This document shows positions 9,934 to 18,782 of a stretch of 64,000 bases of DNA, in pieces (within the stretch, counting starts at the first letter, position 1; every line of letters starts with the position of its first letter). Source of the DNA: Bin75 sp965223955 (GTDB lineage: Bacteria; Nitrospirota; Nitrospiria; Nitrospirales; UBA8639); the NCBI GenBank assembly GCA_965223955.1, contig OZ245029.1, positions 1,550,001 to 1,614,000 of the forward strand, written 5' to 3'. The position numbers and the translations under genes were made by a program. The notes below the pieces were generated by a model. That model saw nothing but the letters and a program-made list of their open reading frames with translations. It was not told the DNA's origin and did not search any database.

Positions 9934-12900
9934 CTACGTACAGGGCGGTTTGGCGCCTGAGCCCCGGCCGGAAGCGGTGAAGTTGCATTTCGCCTACACG
10001 GTGCAGCACGGCGACCTCGACCTCGACGGCGTGGATGTCGGGGAGCTGTTGAGCGCGATAGACCTCGGCGGCGCTCGGATCCAGAGCGCTGCGGACCTCG
10101 TCGACGCGGACGGCCACAAGGTGGACGGCGTCGACGCGGACCTCGCCCATCAGGCGCTCGGTTCGCTGTCCGACCCGGTCGACGGCGGGACGGCGCAGCC
10201 GCCGGCCGGGTCCGGGATCACGATCATCGATACCCATGGCAATCCGCTGACGGACAACCGGCTGACGATTCGCGAGAGCACCCGGGGGCGCTACGGGCTC
10301 AAGCTGAACACCCGGCCGACGCACAGGGTAGACCTGGTTGGGGGCCCGTCCGACGGCGACGAGGATCTGCGGATATTGCCGACCTACACGCCACTGCCGA
10401 TCTCGCCGGACGAGTGGGAGACCCCGCTGTGGGTGGATATCGGTGCGGCGCTCGACGACGATGAGGAGAACGGGGAGCGGGTCTTCTTGAACCGCGTGCA
10501 CAGCCAGGACCCGGCGTACAACGATCTCATTCTTCCCGATGTCATCGTGGTCGAGGACGACAGCCACGACGACGCGGGGGCGCTGTCGGTGGCGGACGCG
10601 AACGCGACCGAGGGCGTGGACGAGACGCTCGACTTCGTGGTGAAGCTCAACCGGAGGCCGTCCCTGGGATTGGGATGGAAGGTGACGGTCGACTACCGGA
10701 CCCAGGACGGGACCGCGACGGCGGGGTTCGACTACACGTCGACGAGCGGCACGCTGACCTTCGCGCCGGGCGAGGACAAGAAGACGGTGTCGGTGCTGAT
10801 CATGGACGACGCGGTGGAGGACAACGGGGAGACGTTCACGCTGGTGCTGAGCAACGCCTCCGGCGCGGGCTTCGCGAGCTTCGGCCAGGGGGCGGTGGGC
10901 ACGATCCGGAACACCGAGACGCTGACGGCGACGTTCCCGGAGAGTGTCTACGCGTCGGCACAGCACACGGGACCCAGCGACCGCCCGCAGGTGGTGGTGG
11001 CGTTCAGCGCGCCGGTGGCAGCGTTCGGGGCGGACACGCCATCGGTGTCGGCGACCGGCGCGTTGGTGGATAGCGTGCAGCGGCTCGACAAGGAGGGGCT
11101 GGAGCACGCGTACGTGTTCTTTCTCACCCCCGAGGGCCACAAGGCGATCGCCTTCCGGCTTCATGCGAACCGGGCCTGTACCGACGACGGCATCTGCACG
11201 GCGGACCGGCAGCAGCTGAGCAACAGCCCGTCGGTGACGGTCGCCGGCCCGGAGACGGGTCCGCCGCCGCTGACGGCGGCGTTCGAGGGCCTGCCGGAGG
11301 CGCATGACGGGGAGGACGCGTTCCGCGTCCGGGTGGCGTTCAGCGAGGAGATCGGGATCGGCTTCCGGTCGATGCGCGACGATGCGTTCACGGTGGACGG
11401 GGGCGAGGTGACCGGGGCGCGCCGGGTGGACGGGCGCCACGACCTGTGGGAAATCACGGTGGAGCCCGACTCGAACGAGGCCATGACGATCACGCTGCTG
11501 GCGGGGCGCGCGTGCGCGGTCTCCGGGGCGATCTGTACCCGGGGCGAGAACCGCAGACAGCTCACCAACACGCCGACGGCGACGGTGGCCGGCCCCCCGG
11601 TCGTGCCCCTGACGGCGAACTTCGTGCAGAAGCCCTATGAGCATGACGGGGAGACGGCGTTCACGCTCCGGATCGCGTTCAGCGAGGGCATCGCGATCGG
11701 CTACCGGAGGTTCCGCGACCAGGCGGTGTCGGCGACCGGCGGGCGCGTGACCAAGGCGAAGCGGGTGGACCGGCGCAAGGACTTGTGGGAGGTGACGGTG
11801 GAGCCCGACACCAATGAGGCGGTGACGCTCACGCTCGCCGGGGGCCGTACCTGCGGCACGGCGGGGGCGGTGTGCACCGGCGACGGGCGGGCGCTGTCGG
11901 CGGGGATCTCGACGACGGTCCTGGGTCCGCCGGGTCTCTCGGTGGCGGACGCGCGGGTCGACGAGGCGGCGGACGCGGTGCTGGACTTCGCGGTGAGCTT
12001 GAGCCGGGCGACGTCGGGCACGGTGGCGGTGGCCTATGCGACGGCCGACGGCAGTGCGACGGCGGGCTCGGACTACACGGCCACGGCTGGCACGCTGACG
12101 TTCGCGCCGGGCGAGACGGCGAAGACGGTTTCGGTGCCGGTGCTGGACGATGCCCATGACGAGGGCGAGGAGACGCTGACGCTGCGGCTCACGACCGCCA
12201 CGGGGGCGGTGATCGCGGACGGCGAGGCGACGGGCACCATCAAGAACACGGATACCTTACAGCGGGCGTGGCTGGCGCGGTTCGGGCGCACGGCGGCCAC
12301 GCACGTGACGGACGCGGTGGGGGAGCGGTTGCGGGCCGGCTCGGGCGCGTCCCATGTCACGGTGGGCGGCTACCGGCTGCCGCTGGGCCAGCGCGGGGCG
12401 ATGGACGGCGCGGATGACGGCGTGTCGGGGGTGGAGCGGCTGGTCCTGGCGTTGGGACAGCGGCTGGGCTTGGGAACGGGAACGGCTCCAGCAGGAGCCG
12501 GCGGCGTGGCGGGTGCGGGGGGCTGGCCTGACGCGCCGGTCGCCACGGACCCGCGGCTGGGCCAAAGCCGGACACTCGATGTCGGGAATGCCGTGAATCT
12601 GCGGCAGGTCTTGTTGGGCAGTTCCTTCCGGCTGAGCTTGGGGGCGGCGGCCACCGGGTCGGCGGGCCCACGCCTGACGGCCTGGGGCCGGGTGGCCGGC
12701 ACCACGTTCGACGGGCGGGAGGGCGACCTGTCTCTGAATGGCGACGTGCTTACGGGCACCGTGGGGGTGGATGGCGAATGGGACCGGCTGCTCGCCGGGC
12801 TCGCGGTCGCCCACAGCCGGGGTGACGGGTCGTTCACCAAGCCCGGGACCGCGGACCGCGGCCGGGGCGACTTGGAGACCACCTTGACGAGCATTCATCC

Positions 12901-13801
12901 CTACCTGCGCTATGCGGTGAACGACCGGCTGGACATGTGGGGTGTGCTGGGGTACGGGACGGGCCACATGGAGATGGAGGTGGACACCGGCGAGACCCGG
13001 GAGACGGACATGGCTCTGGTGATGGGGGCGTTCGGGGGCCGGGGCATTCTGTTGCCGGCCGGCGAGACCGGGGGCTTCGAGCTGGCCACGCGGACGGATG
13101 CCATGCTCACGCGCACGTCTTCGGACGCGGTGGCGGGCATGGCCTCAGCGGACGCGGAGGCACACCGGCTGCGGCTGGTCCTGGAAGGCTCGCGGGGGTT
13201 TGCGTGGCCCGAAGGCCGGCGCCTGACGCCGACGATGGAAGTCGGGCTGCGGCATGACTGGGGCGATGCGGAGACGGGGTTCGGCCTGGAACTGGGCGGC
13301 CGGGTGCACTACGCGGACCCGGCGTTGGGCCTGACCATTGACGCCGCGGTGCGGGGCCTGCTGGCGCATGAAGACGACGACTATCAGGAATGGGGCGCCA
13401 GCGGATCGCTGCGTCTCGCCCCGGGGGCCGGGGGCCAGGGCTTGGCCCTGACCCTGGCGCCGACGTGGGGCGCGGCCTCGAGTGGCGTGAACGGCCTGTG
13501 GTCCCGGCAGACCCCGGCGGGCCTGGCGCCCGAGGGTACCCGGCAGACCCCGGCCGGTCAACTGAACGCGGAAATCGGCTATGGTGTGGCTGCGCCCTTC
13601 GGCACCGGCCTCCTGACCCCCTATGCGGGCACGGTGCTCTCGGAGGGCGCGGCCCGCACCTACCGGGTGGGCGGGCGCCTGCAGATGCGCGGTGGCTGGG
13701 CCACGGGCCTGACGCTGAACCTGGAAGGCACCCGCCAGGACCCGGCGGGCCAACAGCCGGTCAACCAGGGCCTCCGCCTCCAGCTCACCTGGGGCTTCTG
13801 A
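9815..13801 (+). CDS. Calx-beta / autotransporter beta-barrel protein (C-terminal part of the split gene)
   Basis: 1328 aa from GTG 9815, but homologous coding starts at about 9788, so this is the downstream part of one large surface protein. Visible domains: Calx-beta repeat at about 256-368 (LSVADANATEG ... DYTSTSGTLTFAPGE), two related beta modules starting near 485 and 599 (LTAAFEG, LTANFVQ; each with LWE[IV]TVEPD), a second Calx-beta at about 708-811, a linker, then an autotransporter-type outer-membrane barrel from about 930 ending in LTWGF with terminal Phe. Expected in the outer membrane with the N-terminal region exposed. It is very GC-rich, unlike adjacent housekeeping genes, so probably acquired. 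Long antisense frames here are compositional shadows. No translation start with a good ribosome site is seen at 9815. Confidence 0.75.
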   Translation: MFTLTFSEKVRVTGQPQPKLVFDLGGSKYEARYHGLSDTDYVQGGLAPEPRPEAVKLHFAYTVQHGDLDLDGVDVGELLSAIDLGGARIQSAADLVDADGHKVDGVDADLAHQALGSLSDPVDGGTAQPPAGSGITIIDTHGNPLTDNRLTIRESTRGRYGLKLNTRPTHRVDLVGGPSDGDEDLRILPTYTPLPISPDEWETPLWVDIGAALDDDEENGERVFLNRVHSQDPAYNDLILPDVIVVEDDSHDDAGALSVADANATEGVDETLDFVVKLNRRPSLGLGWKVTVDYRTQDGTATAGFDYTSTSGTLTFAPGEDKKTVSVLIMDDAVEDNGETFTLVLSNASGAGFASFGQGAVGTIRNTETLTATFPESVYASAQHTGPSDRPQVVVAFSAPVAAFGADTPSVSATGALVDSVQRLDKEGLEHAYVFFLTPEGHKAIAFRLHANRACTDDGICTADRQQLSNSPSVTVAGPETGPPPLTAAFEGLPEAHDGEDAFRVRVAFSEEIGIGFRSMRDDAFTVDGGEVTGARRVDGRHDLWEITVEPDSNEAMTITLLAGRACAVSGAICTRGENRRQLTNTPTATVAGPPVVPLTANFVQKPYEHDGETAFTLRIAFSEGIAIGYRRFRDQAVSATGGRVTKAKRVDRRKDLWEVTVEPDTNEAVTLTLAGGRTCGTAGAVCTGDGRALSAGISTTVLGPPGLSVADARVDEAADAVLDFAVSLSRATSGTVAVAYATADGSATAGSDYTATAGTLTFAPGETAKTVSVPVLDDAHDEGEETLTLRLTTATGAVIADGEATGTIKNTDTLQRAWLARFGRTAATHVTDAVGERLRAGSGASHVTVGGYRLPLGQRGAMDGADDGVSGVERLVLALGQRLGLGTGTAPAGAGGVAGAGGWPDAPVATDPRLGQSRTLDVGNAVNLRQVLLGSSFRLSLGAAATGSAGPRLTAWGRVAGTTFDGREGDLSLNGDVLTGTVGVDGEWDRLLAGLAVAHSRGDGSFTKPGTADRGRGDLETTLTSIHPYLRYAVNDRLDMWGVLGYGTGHMEMEVDTGETRETDMALVMGAFGGRGILLPAGETGGFELATRTDAMLTRTSSDAVAGMASADAEAHRLRLVLEGSRGFAWPEGRRLTPTMEVGLRHDWGDAETGFGLELGGRVHYADPALGLTIDAAVRGLLAHEDDDYQEWGASGSLRLAPGAGGQGLALTLAPTWGAASSGVNGLWSRQTPAGLAPEGTRQTPAGQLNAEIGYGVAAPFGTGLLTPYAGTVLSEGAARTYRVGGRLQMRGGWATGLTLNLEGTRQDPAGQQPVNQGLRLQLTWGF

Positions 13802-13808
13802 GTGAAGA

Positions 13809-13842
13809 TGTCAGGTTACGCTTCGCTAACCTGACCTACGGG
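13809..13842. repeat. REP-like palindrome (family A variant)
   Basis: TGTCAGGTTACGCTTCG with CTAACCTGACCTACGGG, immediately after the autotransporter stop codon; same architecture as the other family A units with compensating changes in both arms. Confidence 0.7.
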
Positions 13843-14028
13843 ACTATTTCCCGCATTAAGCGGGAAATAGGGAGAGGGTAGGGTGAGGGGGAGAGCCCCC
13901 TCCTGTCATCCTCGACGCTTGTCCCCGACCTGATCGGGGATCCAGTCAAAGAATGGATCCAGTCAAGGAAAGGATCCAGGGTCGTTGGCCTTTCGTCTTT
14001 GTCTTCGCCTTTTGCATTCGTAGGCCCC

Positions 14029-14061
14029 GTAGGTCGGGTTAGCCGAAGGCGTAACCCGACA
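14029..14061. repeat. REP-like palindrome (family A)
   Basis: CGTAGGTCGGGTTAGCCG and GGCGTAACCCGACA form complementary arms. Confidence 0.75.
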
Positions 14062-14095
14062 ACTGGAATGGGGAAAACGTGAACAATGGCGAGGA

Positions 14096-14222
14096 ATTTT
14101 GGAAATATTAAAAAAATAATAAAATGTTAAATATTTTAAACTTTGTCATAAACTTTAAAATATTTACAAAGTTTAAACATTTTAAAAAAGTGCAAAAACT
14201 TTAACATATTGAAAGACAAGGT
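14096..14222. other. AT-rich island
   Basis: About 125 bp almost free of G and C, with recurring AAACTTT and TTTAAAATATTT words, inside an otherwise GC-rich repeat region. A second island at 43598-43735 shares AAACTTTAAAA and, in the opposite orientation, TGGAAATATTAAA. No gene is seen. Confidence 0.7.
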
Positions 14223-14254
14223 AAAACTATCAACCAAATGTCTGAACAGCTAAC

Positions 14255-14288
14255 TGTCGGATTACGCTACGCTAATCCGACCTACGGG
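14255..14288. repeat. REP-like palindrome (family A)
   Basis: GTCGGATTACGCTACG with CTAATCCGACCTACGGGA; identical core to 14479-14512 and to the window start. Confidence 0.8.
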
Positions 14289-14478
14289 ATCTCAACTTTT
14301 CCCCTCCTTTGTAAGGAGGGGTGAGGGGGCATTAGGCATGCCCCGGGCTTTGACCCGGGGTAGAGGTATTCGTAGGGCCGCCTCTGATGCCGCCAACGGA
14401 AAGCGCCATGAGGCATGTCCCTGGCTTTGACCAGGGATGGCGCCGCTACAGAAGAGGGGGAAGATAGACCGTCGCCCA

Positions 14479-14512
14479 TGTCGGATTACGCTACGCTAAT
14501 CCGACCTACGGG
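14479..14512. repeat. REP-like palindrome (family A)
   Basis: Second full copy of the unit at 14255, about 220 bp away and in the same orientation. Confidence 0.8.
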
Positions 14513-14813
14513 ATCTGTTTTTTCCTTCCCTCGCCCCTCCCGATCCTTCGGCTACGCTTTCTTCGACAAGCTCAGGACAGGCAGGACAAGCAAAGGAGGA
14601 GAACAGAAAGACGCTGGATCCTCGATTAAGGATGTCGGGGACAGGCGTCGGGGATTGTCAATGTTCAGTCATTCCCTTCGACAGGCTCAGGACAGGCGTT
14701 GACAGAATGAAGGGTGACTCCAAGAGGGGAACTCGGAAAGAAGGGCCAGCTTGTTCCTGAGGACTGCCTGCGCCTCTTCTTCTCGTGGCTTCGTCTCTGG
14801 CGAAGCGGTCGTT

Positions 14814-14926
14814 CGGCGGGTGGGTGTCGTCAGAGATGAACCCCCCTGGCCCCCCTTATCAGGGGGGCTCTAAGCAGTCCCCTTGATAAGGGGGATTGAG
14901 GGGGTTGTCTTACAAAGGAGGGGAAA
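14814..14926 (-). repeat. Right arm of a 113-bp inverted repeat
   Basis: Reverse complement of 7875-7987 with few mismatches, from CGGCGGGTGGGTGTCGTCAG to ACAAAGGAGGGGAA. The family D unit at 14938-14975 likewise mirrors the one at 7403-7436, extending the symmetry around the autotransporter. Confidence 0.8.
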
Positions 14927-15062
14927 GACGGGGCGAGAATTGTCAACGAATGACTGAACACATACAGGGATGACAGAGGGATCTCTCGGTTGCAAATGAG
15001 AAATTCCCTATGGCAGGCTTGATCGCCGAGTGTCTTTGCCGTTCGCCTGAAGGAGGAAGAGG

Positions 15063-15248
15063 ATGAAATCTAAGCGACAAGTGCATTACGTCAAAGGGGT
15101 CTTTGTCTGTCCCAAATGCAATCAAACCTTTGTTCAAGAACGATGGGTCGAAGAGTGGCGCGTTCGCTGTCATCGCTGTGACTATCGCGGCACCCTCACC
15201 CATGTTTCCGTAGAAGAACACATGGAAGAAGAAACCGAGCGTACGTAA
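15063..15248 (+). CDS. Small zinc-ribbon protein
   Basis: 61 aa. Two knuckles, CPKC at residues 18-21 and CHRC at 36-39, make a CxxC...CxxC zinc ribbon; the C-terminus is acidic. Such proteins bind one structural zinc and often assist nucleic-acid or protein complexes, but no specific role can be assigned. The start is supported by AGGAGGAAGAGG directly before the ATG. It stands alone between a repeat region and a hypothetical gene on the same strand. Confidence 0.75.
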   Translation: MKSKRQVHYVKGVFVCPKCNQTFVQERWVEEWRVRCHRCDYRGTLTHVSVEEHMEEETERT

Positions 15249-15439
15249 CGATCGAAGCGGTCGCTCACCGCCGCCGCGTGGCACACGGGTTCTTCCCAGG
15301 TTCAATTTCCTTCCAGTTGTCACGAATCCATCCATGTCTGCTTCTTTTGCTATCCGCTTTGTTGTCTTGCCCTCCCGGTTTTCAGCCGGTCTGCGTGGGG
15401 TGCGATTAAGTGGGAGCCAAACAAGATGGAACCGATGCA

Positions 15440-16138
15440 ATGAGCGACACGCCTGACGTCAGCCACTTTCAGTGGACCGTGTATTGGGAGCGTGAGTACA
15501 CGACCGCTCTTGCGCCGGAACGGTTGAAACTCGATTTCCATCCTCACCGGCCGCTGATGACCAACATGCCTTTGCACGAACAACGGGCATTGGCCGTCGA
15601 TGGCTACAAAGTGCTTCCGGATGATTGCGGGCCGGTGCGCATGGTGGGCCAGTACGGGTGGCTGGTCCGGTGTCCGGTGGATTGCAGGATTCGCCGGACG
15701 AAAGATGGATTGAAATGGCAGGCGCCCGAAATCCTTCCCGAAGAACGGCTGCTTGGATACAAATCGTTTTCCGGGATGTACGTGGACACGATTTTAAACA
15801 GCGGCTATGCCAAACTCTGTTGCGGAATCCGATTTTACTATCCCAAGCAGCTCGGCATTATGCTGAAGGATATTCCCAACCATTTTTATCATTACCCGGA
15901 ACGCACGTTTTCCGTCTGGGAAGGGATCAAATCACAGGAATACAAGCTCACGCCCAATTTGTACGATTTCCTTCCGGACTACGACGCGTTTGTGGCCAAC
16001 GTCCTCCTGCAATTGGAAAAACCCACGACGCTGAAGCGCGGTGATCCCGTCGCCCTGGTTGTCCCGGTCCTGCTCCCCAAGCAGTTTCGATTGGAGGAAC
16101 TGACTCCCGATCGCAAGCAGGCCGGACCACCGCGGTAA
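15440..16138 (+). CDS. Conserved hypothetical protein (possibly DUF6065-like)
   Basis: 232 aa from the ATG at 15440; a GTG at 15410 would add ten residues and neither has a strong ribosome site. The protein has no signal peptide or membrane segment. It is rich in aromatic residues and proline, with blocks such as RMVGQYGWLVRCPVDC and DIPNHFYHYPERTFSVWEG. It resembles, from memory, the DUF6065 group of uncharacterised proteins; I cannot verify that here. The next gene downstream is a VapBC module with its own promoter. Confidence 0.7.
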   Translation: MSDTPDVSHFQWTVYWEREYTTALAPERLKLDFHPHRPLMTNMPLHEQRALAVDGYKVLPDDCGPVRMVGQYGWLVRCPVDCRIRRTKDGLKWQAPEILPEERLLGYKSFSGMYVDTILNSGYAKLCCGIRFYYPKQLGIMLKDIPNHFYHYPERTFSVWEGIKSQEYKLTPNLYDFLPDYDAFVANVLLQLEKPTTLKRGDPVALVVPVLLPKQFRLEELTPDRKQAGPPR

Positions 16139-16189
16139 ACCCGATTCCATTTCAAGTGTGGAATCAGCCATTCATGCAAAAACATATGC

Positions 16190-16218
16190 TTGACCTATGC
16201 CGAAATCCGGCTTACTCT
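16190..16218 (+). promoter_or_regulatory. Putative promoter of vapBC
   Basis: TTGACC at 16190-16195, 17-bp spacer, TACTCT at 16213-16218; the vapB ATG follows about 37 bp downstream. Confidence 0.5.
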
Positions 16219-16254
16219 GTGCCAAGGCAAACAGTTCCGATAAAGGGGTGTGTG

Positions 16255-16482
16255 ATGAGAACGGCCAAGTTATTCAGGAATGGGAAAAACCAGGCGGTCA
16301 GGCTTCCCAAACAATTCGAGTTTGGAGGCGTCAACGAGGTCAATATCCGCAAGGAAGGCAACGCCATTGTGTTGCTTCCCGTCAGGAAAACCTGGGTTTC
16401 TTATGCCATGCTGCCGGCCGCCGATGATGATTTCATGTCGGCGCGCCCTTCGCTGCTGGATGACAAGAGAGTGGCTTTTTGA
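16255..16482 (+). CDS. vapB: VapB-type antitoxin
   Basis: 75 aa. Antitoxin and autorepressor of a VapBC module. The N-terminal MRTAKLFRNGKNQAVRLPKQF is the AbrB/SpoVT-like swapped-hairpin DNA-binding motif of VapB proteins (about residues 1-45), and the C-terminal tail (DDFMSARPSLLDD) would wrap the PIN toxin. The ATG at 16255 is preceded by AAGGGG at 16243-16248; an upstream in-frame start at 16156 lies inside the promoter and is rejected. The stop codon overlaps the TTG start of vapC by 4 bp. The antitoxin looks intact although the toxin is not. Confidence 0.85.
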   Translation: MRTAKLFRNGKNQAVRLPKQFEFGGVNEVNIRKEGNAIVLLPVRKTWVSYAMLPAADDDFMSARPSLLDDKRVAF

Positions 16483-16901
16483 GTTTGTACGTGTTGGATA
16501 CGGATACCTGTCGTTACATTATCAAAAGACGCCCCGAGTCAATATTGGAATCCATGCAGGTGACGGCAGGGCAGGGACACAGCCTAACGATTTCAGCCAT
16601 GACGTATGCCGAATTGTTGCTTGGGGCGGAGCGTTCGGACAACAAACGGAAGCACCGGAAATTAGTATCCGAGTTCGTTGAACGTCTGGATGAAATATTG
16701 CCTTGGGATGTCAGGGCCGCGGAGACATTCGCCACGTTGTAGGCGTATTTGTATAAGAAGGGTTCACCCATTGGGCCGAACGATACCATGATTGCCGGGC
16801 ATGCGTTGAGCCGGGACGCCATTGTCATCACGAACAACGTCAAACATTTCAGCAAGGCACCAAGACTGAAGGTTGAAAATTGGGTGCGGCACGATCATTG
16901 A
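16479..16901 (+). pseudogene. vapC: VapC PIN-domain toxin interrupted by an amber codon
   Basis: The frame starts at TTG 16479 with LYVLDTDTC, the first PIN-domain aspartates, and continues through MTYAELLLGAE. It meets TAG at 16740-16742 after ETFATL. The same frame then runs on without any indel through PIGPNDTMIAGHA and the typical C-terminal TNNVKHFSKAP to TGA at 16899-16901, giving the usual 140-codon length. So a single substitution (for example CAG to TAG) removes the last third of the domain, including the conserved ND aspartate. The toxin is probably inactive unless the amber codon is read through. It would otherwise be an RNase acting on tRNA or rRNA. Confidence 0.85.
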
Positions 16902-17026
16902 TCGGACAACCCTACGATCTTCAAGCACGGTCATCCTGTCGTCCTTCCTAAACGGTTTTGCCTGGAGGACCCGATCGGAAACGTTCCGTCCCGCCCGGGT
17001 AGCGGGCATCCGAGTATGGGCCAATC

Positions 17027-17975
17027 ATGGCTCTTCCCACTTTTCATGACGTGGAACGCGCGGCGGCCCGCTTAAAGGGCATCGCCCGTGAAACGCCTAT
17101 CCAGACTTCCCGGCGGCTCGATGCCCATTCGCACGCCACCGTGTTTTTGAAGTGCGAAAACTTTCAGCGCGTGGGGGCGTTCAAGTTTCGAGGGGCCTAT
17201 AACGCCGTAGCTCACCGGTCATCGGCGAAGCCCGTGGTGGCCCTTTCTTCCGGGAATCATGCCCAGGGCATTGCGCTTGCCTGCCTGTTGTTGGGAAAAG
17301 AAGCGCACCTGGTGATGCCGGAACCGGTGAATCCCATCAAACGGGCGGCGGTTCGGGAATACGGGGGCATCGTCCATGTTCCTGCCGATCCCCGGGATGC
17401 GGAATCGTTTTCCCGGGATCTGGTGCGGGAACTTCAAGGTGAATGGATTGAAGCCTTTAACGATCCCGACGTGATTGCGGGGCAGGGCACCGCCGCCCTG
17501 GAATTGCTGGGCCACGTACCGGATCTCGACGTCCTGCTCGGCCCCATCGGCGGCGGAGGATTGTTATCCGGCACGTGTTTGGCGGCTCATGGCCTGAATC
17601 CCGGGATCCAGGTCTACGCGTGTGAGCCGGCCGGGGCCTTGGACGCTCTGTATTCCGTTCGGGAAAATCGTATCGTGCCGCAAGGAGCATCCACAGACCA
17701 TCGCGGAAGGGTTACGGACGAGCGTGGGGACCCTCACGCTACCTATCCTGCGCGACCATCTGGCCGGCTTCTTCGTGGTGGAAGAACGGGAAATCCTCAC
17801 TGCCATGCGTTTTATCTACGAACGCATGAAACTGGTGATCGAACCGGCCAGCGCCGTGGCGGTGGCGCCGCTGCTCCGTCAGGAACCCGCGTTGCAAGGC
17901 AAACGCGTGGGCGTGATCATCTCCGGCGGCAACGTGGATTTGACACAATACTTTGACGGGCTGTCGAGTTCTTAA
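17027..17975 (+). pseudogene. Threonine dehydratase / serine racemase-like PLP enzyme, frameshifted
   Basis: Fold type II PLP enzyme. From ATG 17027 the frame encodes the PLP-lysine motif FKFRGAYNA, the SSGNHAQGIA loop and the phosphate-binding GPIGGGGLLSG. Homology is lost at about 17685 and resumes in the +1 frame as HPQTIAEGLRTSVG ... VIISGGNVDLTQYF, ending at TAA 17973-17975. One extra base (most simply a G in CAAGGAGCAT near 17685) explains the shift. The frame-1 product has a scrambled C-terminal third, so the enzyme is probably nonfunctional as sequenced. The length (about 315 codons) fits the biodegradative/racemase subgroup without a regulatory ACT domain. A sequencing indel is possible. 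Confidence 0.85.
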
Positions 17976-17980
17976 GTTCC

Positions 17981-18310
17981 TTATTCAGGAGAGTCTTGCG
18001 GCAGCGAATCCCGGAGTTCTTCCAGGTTTTTGATCACGAGCAGGTCGCCGTTGGTGGTGGCGACGTCGATGCCTTGCGTGCAGACCGTGCGGCATGTATC
18101 CGTTTGGTTGGCGTGTTTGAGGGATTGCGCCAGGGCAAAAATGGCCGCGGAGTAGGTGGGTTTCACCTTGAGGCAGCTCTCAAGGGCGGAGATGGCCTCT
18201 TCCCAATTTTCATCCCCCATGTAGGCTTTTCCCAACCCGAACCAGAGGGTCTCGTCATTGGGATCCATTTGTAGAACTTTTTTGAATTTGTCTATCTTGG
18301 GGTCTGGCAT
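17981..18310 (-). CDS. Small TPR protein
   Basis: 109 aa. Contains about two tetratricopeptide repeats (DETLWFGLGKAYMGDENWEEAISALESCLKV region, then a second helix pair around YSAAIFALAQSLKHA), a protein-interaction scaffold with no catalytic residues. No signal peptide, so cytoplasmic. The ATG at 18310 has AGGA about 7 nt upstream on the minus strand. It is convergent with the damaged dehydratase gene, with only 5 bp between their ends. Confidence 0.8.
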   Translation of the reverse strand: MPDPKIDKFKKVLQMDPNDETLWFGLGKAYMGDENWEEAISALESCLKVKPTYSAAIFALAQSLKHANQTDTCRTVCTQGIDVATTNGDLLVIKNLEELRDSLPQDSPE

Positions 18311-18782
18311 AAGGTGTCCTGTTGAATATTTTGAAGGTTTTTAGTTTCTCTGTCTGGTAACGGACTGTAGCAGAGCAGTCTTCGCGTTGTCTAACCACGG
18401 ACCCTGTGTTACCATCCGATTCCCGTTTTTTCTCCGTCTCATCCGTGATATGAAAATAGCTAACGACACCCCGAATCTGTCATTCCTGCGGAAGCAGGAA
18501 TCCAGGGTCTGTATTTCTCTTTCTGTCATCCTTGCGAACGCGAGGATCCAGCGCCTTTCTTTTCGCAAAGCGGAGGAAAAAGCAAAAACTCTGGATCCTC
18601 GTAGATTGCCTGGATCCCCGATTACCAACGTCGGGGACAAGCGTCGAGGATGACAGACAAAGACAGAGACAAAAAACAAAGACACTGGATCCCCGATCGG
18701 GGTCGGGGATGACAGACAAGGACAAAAATACAAAATTGTGAAAGTCGAGAGCACACACGAAAATCTTACCTAAGGATTCTGT
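18311..18782. other. Repeat-rich intergenic region
   Basis: Carries a row of family B palindromes: GTCATTCCTGC...GCAGGAATCCAGG (18478-18510), GTCATCCTTGCGAACGCG (18526-18550), and GATCCCCGATTACCAACGTCG to GGATGACAGAC variants up to about 18722. No gene is seen. The HDAC-like gene starts just after. Confidence 0.7.

Larger units (their letters stand above)
13802..15062. other. Repeat-filled intergenic region, no gene seen
   Basis: Contains four family A REPs (13809-13842, 14029-14061, 14255-14288, 14479-14512), family B units (13905-13985, 14620-14655), an AT-rich island (14096-14222), a CCCCGGGCTTTGACCCGGGG hairpin (14341-14361), the right arm of the long inverted repeat (14814-14926) and a family D unit (14938-14975). 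No convincing coding frame. Confidence 0.75.

Noticed and set aside
9713..12157. 814-codon open frame on the minus strand opposite the autotransporter
   Set aside because: Arg/His/Pro-rich, no domain; a by-product of very high GC in the opposite gene, whose sense frame has clear Calx-beta domains.
16142..16165. GATTCCA...TGGAATC inverted repeat between the hypothetical gene and vapB, considered as terminator
   Set aside because: Short imperfect stem, no T-run; not enough to call.
18478..18722. Regularly spaced repeats considered as a possible CRISPR array
   Set aside because: Units are palindromic and variable, spacing is irregular, the same units occur singly all over the window, and no cas gene is present.
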